Below are positions 1 through 9,967 of a stretch of 64,000 bases of DNA, in pieces. The stretch's first letter is position 1, and each line of letters begins with the position of its first letter. This DNA is from Perkinsus marinus ATCC 50983 (Eukaryota; Perkinsozoa; Perkinsida; Perkinsidae), in assembly GCF_000006405.1 (NCBI RefSeq), contig NW_003215766.1:832321-896320 (forward strand). Reading direction: 5' to 3'. Position numbers and translations under genes: made by a program. The notes under the pieces are model-generated. The model searched no databases, was not told the origin of the DNA, and saw only the letters and a list, made by a program, of their open reading frames with translations.

Positions 1-74
1 ATTAGTAACCCAGTAACTTCAGTATCAACGAGAAAAGGGACAGCTCTCAGGCACAGCGACTTTAATGATCATGC

Positions 75-95
75 GTAAAGTAAAGTAAAGTAAAG
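75..95. repeat. (GTAAA)4 microsatellite
   Basis: Four consecutive copies of the 5-mer GTAAA are read directly from the sequence. It is a simple repeat with no sign of function. Confidence 0.85.
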
Positions 96-478
96 GCTAC
101 TGACCCAAACGTAACCCGACCGATGTCCGCCTAACCCGGCGCGGCAGCCGCATGCATGCGCTCTGCGCGAATATATACACACGGGAACACACTCCCGCTC
201 GGGGAGAGAATAGCGGGCAAGCAGTAGTAGAATGGGCTTGCTCGAAGCAGGCGAAGCAAAGCCAGTTTCTGGGACAATCAAGCCGAGCCGTATAACTTCC
301 ACCTGTAACAAGCTGTACATACGTGCTGTCTACTGGGTGGCGCGCAGTGGCTCAATCACTGCCGATGTGGAGGAGCAAAGGGGTAATGTACAAGATGCTG
401 CTTGCCTCGGATAATACAACTATAATAGCTGAACTATCCCGGAAGAATGCGTTCACGAGCCGAAACTATTAATTTCGG

Positions 479-547
479 ACTACGAATACCTCACGTGATT
501 GGTAACCACGTCACGTGGTCCACGTGAGGTATTCGTTTATTCGTAGT
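479..547. repeat. Imperfect inverted repeat with nested CACGTG sites
   Basis: The 15-base arm at 483-497 is the exact reverse complement of 521-535. The match extends outward by four more bases (479-482 against 544-547) once an 8-base insertion in the right arm, which looks like a local duplication of ATTCG-containing sequence, is skipped. CACGTG occurs at both arm tips (492-497, 521-526) and once more in the loop (512-517). It could fold as a hairpin in DNA or RNA, bind a dimeric bHLH-type factor, or be the relic of a small inverted-repeat element. Confidence 0.75.
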
Positions 548-600
548 AACCACTGATTACTTCGTTTTATTTCGCAAGAAACGGTGTTTAATATATTATA

Positions 601-672
601 TACCTAGCATGGAGTCGAACCTGGGCGACCTACATGATAAACTAGAACCCTAACCACTACACCACAACAATC
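601..672 (-). other. tRNA-like relic (possible tRNA-derived SINE or pseudo-tRNA)
   Basis: On the minus strand 611-622 gives a good RNA polymerase III B box (GGTTCGACTCC) and about 651-665 an A-box-like run (GTGGTGTAGTGG), at tRNA-like spacing. The T stem has two mismatches, the two ends do not pair as an acceptor stem, and no clean anticodon loop can be drawn, so a working tRNA is unlikely. A tRNA-derived SINE head or a decayed tRNA is more plausible. Confidence 0.4.
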
Positions 673-1131
673 ACAAATCTCATAACGCCGCGCTTCGCGC
701 GGCGCCGTTTTCCACTATTTACATGCACTTGCACTACTTTTTATTAGGCGACATCGGTGAAATCCGGTGACACTTGTTATCTGATATTATCATCAACTAT
801 TGCTGTCTCAAATCAATTTTCTGTCGCTGAGTCACCTGGGAAGGATGACCACATCGTCAGGTTGCTGTGAATTGTGCGTAAGGTGACGCACAAGGTTGTG
901 TGCAAGTTGGCCTGCACACGTGCATTGATCAAACGTCATGATAGAACGTCTTAACGGATAGCCATGCTCGTAACGCTATTAGCGCACGATATGTAGCATT
1001 AAAATGACTCGTTGGGTTTCGAATCAGACCAGTAGGAATAACGAAGGTATAAAACATAGGATCCTCCAACCTTCGAGCCGTCATCTCAGTCCTGTATTTT
1101 GTGAGCGTATTGATCACCTGCTCGTGATTTA

Positions 1132-2617
1132 ATGGCATCTATCTTCGTGAGGCCGTTCCAAACGATGGATGTTGAAACTTTATTGAAGATCTCTCGTCCC
1201 GGGCTGTGGCTAGTGTACATATGGCTCTACATGTGGCCCACCGGTGGGCATGCTGAGCTCATGTGGAGTCCTAAATTCTGGCTTGGCCTGGCTTACTGTG
1301 TTCTACCTCTCAACCTTATGGTCTACGGTATAAACGACATGGCGGACTTGGATGTGGATGCGATCAATGATAGGAAGAACAACTACATATACGGGGCAAA
1401 GGCCAGCAAACAGCAGCTATCTGAAATCCCCGGCATTGTTCTGCTAAGCAATGGCCTGCCTATCATGCTAATGGCAGCTCTTACTGGTGATTGGATTTGG
1501 TACACTATGTGGTTGGTATCGGCGTTATCGGTTAATGTGGCGTACAATATGAGGCCACTCATCCTATCCAGAAGAGGACCATGGGAGCTGCCTTGCATGG
1601 CTATTGGTAACTTCCTAGTGCCTCTCCTTAGCTGCAAGCTCAACAACCTGCCCTTGCCCCCTCTAGGTGAGCTTACAGCAGTGGGAAAACACTCCTTGAG
1701 GTTGCTCTCCAGGCTCGTGGCTATTCCATCTCTGCATGCTATGGCGCACTCATGTGTGGTTCGAGATAATGGACATGTATGATGATGCCAAGACGGACAA
1801 GAGGACCATCGCCGTTAAAGTTGGCCACAGCTGGGCATGTGTTATAGTCCTTGCCTTTACATTAACAGAGGCTGCGGTAGTATGGGTTAATATAATGGCT
1901 AGGTATATCTCCTCGAGTAGTATATAGTCCACTCGTAAAGATAGTTGCTTATCCAACTCCAGGCCACAAGTCGGAAACGTCTAAACAATCTAATCTGTCG
2001 ATGTTTATTTCGAAGCCCGTACGAGAAATGCATGTGTCGGTGACGAGTCTTCTACCATATCCATTTATAGTGTGATGAAGCATGCGTGGGAATGAGTTTG
2101 ATCAATGGCTCATCGCAGAATGTTAGAATGCTATCATCTCCATCGGTGTTCGAGTCGAACTTGTCGTTGCTCTTGCATCGAGGCGACTATTTCAGTCAGT
2201 AGGTATGGTGATAGCCTCTTATGAGATGAACATTCCTTCCCTCTCCTTGACTGCTTTTTATCAAGCTATCATGTCAGGTGGCCTTCTTCATGCTCCACTG
2301 CTTCCCTCTGGCGATGTTCTCCCTATCGGGCGTAGTGATATTCCTATGCGTTGAGGTGTTGCCGATACCAGAGTCACTCGTACCTCAAGACAAAAAGTCT
2401 AAAAAGATGATGAGTAATGTCCAGAGTCTGGGAGGAATAATTCTCCTGTTTTATGTCTGGTCCAGTGGTGTTTTTGTTCGAAACGGTGGTACCTACTACT
2501 GACTCGAACAGAGATTTCTTATCAACGGTGTCCTTCTACCTGTGTTTTGTGTTACGCCAGTTCTACCGGTGGTTCGCCTATCACCGTAGTACTGTTTTCG
2601 AGGCATGGTATCGATAG
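1132..2617 (+). CDS. UbiA-family membrane prenyltransferase
   Basis: Integral-membrane prenyltransferase of the UbiA superfamily (the family of COQ2, chlorophyll synthase and heme O synthase); the acceptor substrate cannot be told from sequence. Exon 1 (1132-1666) holds the first Asp-rich site NDMADLDVD in a hydrophobic context. After a 42-nt intron, exon 2 (from 1709) holds the second site, DMYDDAKTD, both being the Mg-diphosphate binding motifs. Joining at 1666/1709 restores the frame through an LPPL-GSW junction. A longer intron (about 1879-2277) precedes the hydrophobic exon at 2278. A further short intron leads into a C-terminal helix whose frame stops at 2615-2617, slightly overlapping the next gene's apparent start codon. 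The ATG at 1132 is the first in frame. The family call is firm; the exact function is unknown. Confidence 0.8.
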
Positions 2618-3899
2618 TGAGCAGTGCGGTCGAGGCACGCTCGAAAGCTCCCGCCCAGCAAAGTGGACTCGTCCTGACTCGGGCCCTGAAAACGAGTGTC
2701 AGTTTTCGGGTAGAAGTCGAGCGCACTCTTAAGCTCGCCAGAGTTCTGATAGCAACTCCCAGTGGTTTTGATGTTAACGATGCCGACGTGAAGGTGACTG
2801 TATCGTTGCTTAACGTTGTAGTACTTCACTAGAACAGGTCAAGTTCAGTAGTGGCGTCCTCAGCGTCTCCTTGTCGCCTTCGATCGAGGAGTTGGTCATA
2901 GACTTCGGCCGTAGCAGTTCCTTATCGGCTGTCAAGGGACTCACCATCAGTCCAGATGGAACGACGATGACTCTTCCGCTTGCCTTTACGAAATTACAGC
3001 TGCCAGACGCTTGCCAAGGTGATCTCGCCGTCTATGCTGGGTAAGGGACTGTCATCATTGATAGGCGCCTTAGTGGAAGACTGGTCGAAGCCCCCTCTGG
3101 CCACAGCTATCCTCACTTGTGCTGTCTGCGGATCGGAGCTGGTGGACGTTGGGAGTCTGCAGGTCTGTGCGGTTCCTAGTGTCGTTTGGCAGGTGAGCCA
3201 GCATGAGACACCCCTATTTCCTACCATGTTTGTCCTTGTCAGTTGGGCTCGGAGATAAAGGCCTGTGAGGAGTGTGGACCTCTCCTCGCCGAATGCGAAC
3301 GGGATGACTGCAATCATAACACTGCCATGCGGCAGTCCGTCACTGAGACGGAGATCTGGACCCGCCTACAGGGCCGTCTGTTCGTGTCCGAGACCACAGT
3401 GATGCTGCACTCGTCCCATCTACTTCTATCGTCATGTACTTGCTGTGGTAAGTCGACTATCCCCACCACTCGAGAGGCTGCAGTCTCCATCGGTCTGTGT
3501 GCCGACAGTATCAGCGACTTTGATGACGATGGCGGATCGTATGTTGTCATTCCCAAGCTTAACCTAGGGGAACCTATCTGCGGCTACTCCCGGGCCTCCC
3601 TGGCGGCCCAGCTGCTCCCCGAGCCCATGATATGGTTCCTACTAGACGTCGCTGATGAGACTCTGGGCCCTATGGTAGTCCTGTCGAGAGACTTAGTCGT
3701 TATAGACAGCCTAGGGGTGGCAACAAGAGCGGCTAAGATCATGCTTAGAGAAGACCGGCCGAAGGACAAGCTAGTGAGGGTGTCCCTCGAGCCAGCTGAG
3801 GCATGGGCCCTTCGAGAGGCCTGGATGCAGAGCAAGGCACTTGTGAGGGAGGGGACATGGGTGGGTACCATACCCGTTACTCCAAAGCTCGAAGACTGA
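2605..3899 (+). CDS. UBE3D-like HECT_2 family E3 ubiquitin ligase
   Basis: Resembles UBE3D (HECT_2), an E2-binding E3 ligase. The order of features fits: a beta-rich N-terminal region (about 2700-3035), a zinc-type CAVCGS pair followed by a conserved AVPSVVW stretch (3118-3191; UBE3D has CxxC then LPLPSxxW), a second Cys cluster CEECG...CERDDC (3263-3315), another CTCCG (3438-3450), then a C-terminal helical/beta region with WFLLDVAD and a stop at 3897-3899. Exons were joined across introns near 2822-2840, 3038-3080 and 3192-3242. The start is uncertain: the only in-frame ATG, at 2605, lies 13 bases inside the end of the UbiA gene, so the mRNA leader must begin within or very near it. The HECT_2 assignment is by motif memory, not a search. 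Confidence 0.6.
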
Positions 3900-4565
3900 T
3901 ATAACATTTCCGGCTCTCAACGTTTCAATTACCACTGCGTTAGTGTTGCTGTTCATAAGTCAGTCGTAGCTCCATGTGAGGAGGACAGAAGTGACAAAGA
4001 CTCAACAAGGTAATTTCGACTATCGATGCATCCCGTTCATCGTCAACTGTTTTCCCTTCATCCCACCGTCGAGACTTGCCGTTAAAACCTAGACCGGTGA
4101 AGCAGGCAACCCGGATTGAACGTCAGAGGGTACATATTCGAGCATCGGCTCCGCATCGACTGGAGACAGCCGATCTAAGCCTTTGGCAACGAACCACCGT
4201 TGATATGCCAGTACAAACCATGTAGAATATTATGATGGAGAGGAAGGAGACTGAGGAGCTTATCGACGTTATCGGAGTAGCTGCTCCCCGGGTTAACTAT
4301 AAAGGGTCTCACACTCCCTCCTATAATGTGTAGCGACCATGTGTGATCTTGCTCCGGCGAGTGCACTGTCTACTCTTCGAACCATTCCTGAGCGCATAGT
4401 CCGTCATTTATGGGGTACAAGGAGTTTCCCTCGTGTATTCCTTCTGCCAACAACACTTCGACCCCATGCGCAGTTTTGAGTGGGCGTATTCTCGCGAGCT
4501 CTAGAGGCTTATATCTTGCGAACTCAACAACAGAAGCATCGATGAAACATAGTCAGTATTCATAA
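3900..4565. other. Convergent intergenic region
   Basis: This 666-bp stretch lies between two genes that end towards each other. Frames on both strands are broken and nothing resembles a known domain or RNA gene. It should hold the 3' ends of both neighbours; no clear polyadenylation signal stands out. Confidence 0.5.
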
Positions 4566-5626
4566 CTAAGAGAAAAGTATCCATTCCCGCAGTCTCGGGA
4601 ACAACTCTCTCAGACCTTTGCAGTCCTCGCGAGTGTATTCTGATAGGCTGGGAATCCCTCTGATATCACAGTGAGTGAGACGAAGCAGGGAAACAGCATC
4701 CAGAGATCGTTTGGTGAGGTTTTTGGCGCCGAACACAGAGAGCCATCGGAGTCCCGTATTGCATTTCCCTATGGTCTCCAGCACTGAGTCGTCAATCTGT
4801 TTACACCATGTCAAATTCAAGCGCCTTAGGTTGGGCATCTGCTGGAGGATCTCTCGTGCTACTCTGCTTGACAGGTTGACATGACCACACAGATCTAAAA
4901 CCTCCAAACACTTAAGATTCTTCAAAGCTGAATATCCATCATCCGTGAGCTGTGCCGTGGCATAGAGACGGAGCGTCTTCAGTGAGTCACCGTACGATTC
5001 TCCTATCGCCATGAGAGAGGCATCACTGATCCGCGGACATCTGGTAAGGTCGAGTGTCTCCAGCATAGCTCGGCCAGGCTGTGCACAAGCCGCCATAACA
5101 ACTCGGTCAGTGGTAGCCTTGACCCCCGAGAGGGAGAGGTAACGGATGCCTCTGTTGGCACGGATCAAGTGGCACAGCGCCATGTCCGACTTGATGGCCG
5201 CAGACCAGTACAGATCTGAAAATGCAACGACTGGAAAAATACAGGAGAATAGTCTACGATAGTCTCACCTAAGTATTCTAGACTCCCTGTGTGGTGAGCC
5301 AAGGCGGTTACGCAAGCATCGTCCAGCCACTGGCAAGCACTCAAATCCAAGTGCTTCAAGCTGTCAAGCCTCATCTCGGATAGGATAGAGGAAAAGTCAT
5401 CTTGACAGAAGTGCAGAGTGCAATTCGTGACCTTAGCTGAGACCGATGGCTGTCCTGCGATAGCTCGGAGAACCGATGGCGAATCTATAGTCTGTAAACG
5501 GCGGGAGACCGCAGCGGCAAAGTGGCGATTCAAGGTCGAGAGGTCGGCGAGGGAGGGCAGGTCTAGATAAGCCATAACACGACTCAGGAGATCCACCTCG
5601 AGAGCATCTGCTGTCACCACACCCAT
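4566..5626 (-). CDS. F-box/leucine-rich-repeat protein (FBXL/AMN1-like)
   Basis: Two-exon gene: exon 1 is 5626-5269, then a 53-nt intron (5216-5268, GT-AG) and exon 2 is 5215-4566, giving 335 residues with a phase-1 join (EYL-D-LYW). Residues about 8-45 look like an F-box (LLSRVMAYLDLPSLADLSTL). The rest is a run of cysteine-containing LRRs with signatures such as LKHLDLSACQWLDDACV, LETLDLTRCPRISDASL, LEVLDLCGHVNLSS and LRRLNLTWCKQIDDSVL, typical of FBXL2/FBXL20-type proteins. The expected role is the substrate receptor of an SCF (Skp1-Cul1) ubiquitin ligase; the substrate is unknown. Domain content is clear and the gene model closes exactly. Confidence 0.9.
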
Positions 5627-5753
5627 GAGAGGTTTCCTTGCGCGAAAAAAAAACTACAGCGGAATTCTTCTATTGGCATTAAGACAACAGTGTGAGTGAT
5701 GAAACTGTCCCTGACTACTGAGTTCTCTATCGACTTCACTCCGCCGAATTTTA

Positions 5754-8700
5754 CTAGATGCTCCGCCAGGATCGGGAGAGTCTCCAACCCAGCCGAACAA
5801 ACCCTAATATGGCTGGTAGGTTAGGGAAGTTTCCCCACAAGGTACAGTTCTGCAGGTCAATAGACTCGGAGAGGAGACCACACTCGGTAGAGGCAGCACA
5901 CAATGACTGAAGAGGAGAGGTACCGAGGGAATGTCACAGAGGAGTGGTACGTGAAATATGGTTCGAGCATCGTTATCCCGGCCGGTGCTCCTCAGGGCCT
6001 CCGCATACCAAAGCAGCGTAGAAGTTAAATAGGTGGCAGAGGGTGACGACAGTAAGGCGTTACCTCTGAGAGAATACAGTGTGCAGTAATAGACCCGAGG
6101 GCCAGGCCGCCTGCATCCTTACAGCTCATGTGGTGTTGCTCTCTTCTTGTCATCGGCCGGCCTATTCATAGCTCCCTTACTACAACAGTACAACGGTGCG
6201 TCTTGTTCAAACGCCACTACACTTGAGGCGAATCTAGACACGTTCTGGTGGGGACCAAGGGACAGTTTTGGATGCTGCTACCTCCAGTCGGTCGATGATA
6301 CAAAACCGATCTCAGCTAGACGGAGGATGCTAGGCCCCACGCGCTCGCCACCCCAGTATGCCGTCAGAGCCTAAGCCAGTATCGACCCCCGATCCGCGTA
6401 GTGGTAATAACATACCTGCCGCTTCCTGTTCCAGGCATGCTTCCAAATCTCATTGAGGAGGTGTCGAGCGTATGCACTGAGGAAAAGGGATCAGGTATGT
6501 CTACGGCGAAGGGAAGTACTCACCCCCACATCTTGCTCTTCTCTACCCAGTGGAGGTGTTCCGCGACACGCTGTAGTCTATCACAGGCGGCCCAGCAGAG
6601 AATCTAAGGACGCAATGCGCTGGCCGACCTCGGACGTAGGAACACCCACCGAGGTGAATGTGTGGACACGAGGCCGCCCATAAGAGTCCCGAGAATCGTC
6701 GCTAAGGCCTTGTTGATGAGCCCTGACACGACCACAGTAGACCACAGCAGAGGTGAAGGCCTCCTACCATTCCCGATCAGCACCGTCAACACCAGCGTTC
6801 TCATCATCGTAATCGTCCTCGGCCATTGTCAACAGCCTCAGATCGTCGTCGAAGCAAAGACCCGGAGACAAACTAGAGACACCAGAATTCGTCCCAGGCG
6901 CTCCGAGCAGCACTCCACTGTACTACTTCTCCCTATGGCCAGGCGGCAAGTCCTCCCCACCCGAGGGAGGTGGGGCGTGTGTGTAGGTGACGAACATCTG
7001 GAAGGCCTCGACAGCTTTGGTCCCTACAACGTGATGGCTCCACCCTACACCCTACGGCCATGAGAGGAGCTCACCAAACTTCTCGAGACGATCGAAGACC
7101 TTCGGACTGCATATGTCCTTAAGACGCACATCGAAGAAGCCGTGAGCAAGGGCAATGCAGAACAGGCCGTACCTACAGCATCATATCACCCACCCACATG
7201 CAGGTAGTGGCCCCACATAGGGATGCTGGGGTCGTTGATATTAACACTGGGACTACTGCCTCCACCGCTCTGTCTGCTGCCATAGCCTTCTCCTACTCCG
7301 CCGACCACGACCTCACCGACACCTTGGTATCTACAGCGGGAGAGATGCACATCAGGTCCACTCGGGTATGGGCCCTACCCTGCGAGGTAGATCACTCGTT
7401 CTCCTGGCACGTCGGAGTCTCCGATGAGACCTGAGGAGCGTCGCTGGTAGTAGGGCGGGGGACAGGCGATAGGGGCAGTTACTGTAGACTGGCCGCACGT
7501 TCATCCCACTGCTGAAACAAAGGTTCTTCACGTACTCGAGGAACCTCCTGACCATGGTGAAGAGGCCGAATTGGCGGAGTACCTAAGGCGAGGCTTCGTG
7601 ACCATGAGGATAGAATTGATGGTCAGGACCGGTAGGCTCATGCAGATGTCCAATATGCGACACGCACGTTCATCCCTCGTTGGAGGGGAGGAGGGGCCTG
7701 CCATGGAAATGGAGGGGCCGGATGGAGACGTGGACTCACCTAGAGGGATGCCGGTCGTGAGACTCGACACTATACCTCCACACTCGTCACTTTGCAGGAG
7801 GGATAGGGTTATCGCAGACCTAAGGATAGCCACTGCTGGTCTAGTCGGGGCCTGCGGGCCCGCCCACCTTGCCAATATGTCTTGGTAATCTACTGGAAGG
7901 ACTAGATTCATGCACCATTGCTTCCAGTACTTCAACGTCTTATCTTCGAATTCTTTGGACACCTACACCGAGATCGGATACAATACACTGCAAGCAGAAA
8001 CCCACTTGGGTAAGGGAGTTGGCGAAGGACTCATCCTGGCCGAAAACGATGTAAACAGGATCGTGAACTAGGAAGGGCACTTCTTCGATGATCGTCTAAG
8101 AGTAAGGCCCATGTTCCACAGTGGAACCCTGCAGAGGCGGTTCGGGCTTACCCTGATACTAGCGTTAGAGGTCATGCGCCATGTGTCTGTCGGACCACAA
8201 AAACGTATATGGTGACTGCCGCGAGTCTGGTAGCCATCAGTGGAGTTGTAGTTGAACGTAGGCCGTACTCGAACCTGCAACGCCTCGATGGCTCAAGACC
8301 TGGGATGGTGAGGCTCTACGGTGATCATGGGGTCGCCACGGATCCTGGTGATAACACGAAATAGTTGGAAAGGTCGGAACATTCTGTCGTAATGGATGAA
8401 CTTGGGAGCGAAGTCTTTGACCTGGCCAGAGGGTGAGGGGGAGGGGACGAAGGGATGGTCCTACCTGCACCACATCGTTGTTCTTACTACTCAGTGTTGT
8501 GACCAGAATGGCGGTGTTGGGGATGTACCTGATGGGCCTCGGCCATGGGAGGAGGAGGAGGAGGAAGACACGCTGGTACTACTTCTGTTCAGACCGGACC
8601 TGGCCTTGCAATACGACATCGAAAAAGCCCGACTCCTCACTGTCATTATTAAGGAGCGAGTTGAATATAGGATCGCCGTCAAACCTGTGGCGGGAGGTGG

Positions 8701-9133
8701 TCATCATGGGGTTCAAGTACCCAACCCATCACCTGTCCATACAGCACCATACTACTCGGCTGCGCCTGTCAATGAGGGCCCCGTAGGTACCTGAGGGGCT
8801 TTCAGTAGTGAATAAGTGTCAAGACTCACCATTGCCGACGACTGCCAGTTGCAGTGGCGCGCTGCCTATACTAGATGATGAGAATGCTGCTGAGGTGCTG
8901 GAGGGAGCAACGGAGACCTCCTGGGTGACCGGAGGGTTGGACAGAGTCTTGGCGGCAATACCGAAGGAGGCCAGACGAGGCCCTCCAAGAGGTGCCGTTG
9001 GGGAGGTAAAGGATGAGGAGGCCTCTATCCTTGGCAAGGGGATCGCCAATGAGGTGTCTTGGCGGCACTGACAATAGTAGTATGAGGGAAAGGACTCCAT
9101 CGCAACACGCAAGATGATGAAAATCGGAAACAT
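5754..9133 (-). CDS. GH15 family glycoside hydrolase (glucoamylase/trehalase type)
   Basis: Multi-exon gene with the bacterial-type GH15 order of motifs. The N-terminal strand AVVGNG splices to GTYGALIDRRSRVVWCCMDR and RFDGDPIFNSLL (8850-8620), then comes RYIPNTAILVTTLSS (about 8545-8500), VKDFAPKFI (about 8420-8395), RVITRIRGD, the helix AILRSAITLSLL (about 7850-7800), a C-terminal helix LLWYAEALRSTGRDNDARTIF (about 6030-5960), and finally GLLSESIDL...GNFP (about 5890-5830). Stop at 5754-5756. Such enzymes hydrolyse alpha-glucosidic bonds in starch-like glucans or trehalose; I could not place the catalytic Glu pair or the NWDYR block with certainty, so activity and substrate are open. The first 90 or so residues are Ser/Pro/Ala-rich. 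The start at 9133 is the first in-frame Met; 9100 is an alternative. Confidence 0.75.
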
Positions 9134-9967
9134 GTGTCAAGGTAGCAAATCATCATCACTACTTTCGTTGCCTTGCTGCTGTCGACTTACTCGTCAGCAA
9201 TTGGCCGGAACCGCTCGGAGTCCGTTGACGACTCGAAAGAGCATCACACTCCCTTAGACTTTTCCCGGACTCTGGCCATACATCCGTTATGGCGATGGAC
9301 ACAAGGCAGCACTGCACATTGTTTTCCCCGCATTGGTGTTCCCTCGAGTATCTTCTTCTCCTATGTCTTGACCATCAACGACACAGACAATTCATACCGA
9401 GTTCCCTTCCACTCCCTACAGCAACAAGTCCTGTAGAGCTTGTTGTATTCATACTCCAGCTCTTCTGTAGTGATAGGCATGGCGCATATGGAGACCTAGG
9501 GGCTGCTGGGTCGTGAGGTCCGAGCAACGAATACCAACACTCAATTCGGGTAGACTTCCTGTGGGTTGGACGGAAGGCAGAGATCAGTAGTAACAGTAGT
9601 AGTCGCTCGTGGTTGGTCAATGGGTCCATTCTGCCACGTTGGTGATGCTGATGGGGGCTGGTAATATACTGATCTTGGGCGTTGGCAGAGCCCCTCTAGG
9701 CCGTGAATTATGCTGACGGGTGATGCCGACCAGCGCACTGGGCATGCTTAGGCCGGGAAGACGATCGTCGATAGGAAGCACGTACGAGAAACCCATGTCT
9801 ACCGCCACCAACACCAATACATAACAACGAGCAGGGGTTCGTGAAACACAATTGGTAAGGGCGGGCATGTTGGTCACAGCTTAGACTGCTCAACAACGGC
9901 TCTGCTTGTTGCCTCTGTCTCCTCACTAGGTAGCGGCTCCGCGACGAGCACATAACGTGTGAGCCAT
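9134..9967. other. Intergenic stretch, nothing recognised
   Basis: 834 bp between the start of the GH15 gene and the end of the S9 peptidase, both on the minus strand. Several short frames exist (for example a minus-strand piece at about 9490-9430 starting MPITTEELEYEYNKLYR) but none can be tied to a family or closed into a gene with splice sites, so I leave it unassigned. Confidence 0.4.

Larger units (their letters stand above)
1..1131. other. Left-edge non-coding region
   Basis: I see no convincing gene here. Open frames on both strands are short and share no family motif. The stretch holds a GTAAA microsatellite, a hairpin-forming palindrome and a tRNA-like relic, each listed separately. 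The last part must contain the 5' leader of the UbiA gene that starts at 1132; I cannot point to a promoter motif. Confidence 0.5.

Noticed and set aside
2470-2530. A 28-nt intron near the end of the UbiA gene, with a similar 26-28 nt candidate at about 32060-32085 and one near 57663-57690
   Set aside because: Each case has an alternative donor upstream that restores the same frame with an ordinary intron of about 43-52 nt, so a class of ultra-short introns is not needed.
6662-7063. + strand frame of 133 codons
   Set aside because: It is antisense to the GH15 gene, whose motifs occur on both sides of this stretch on the minus strand.
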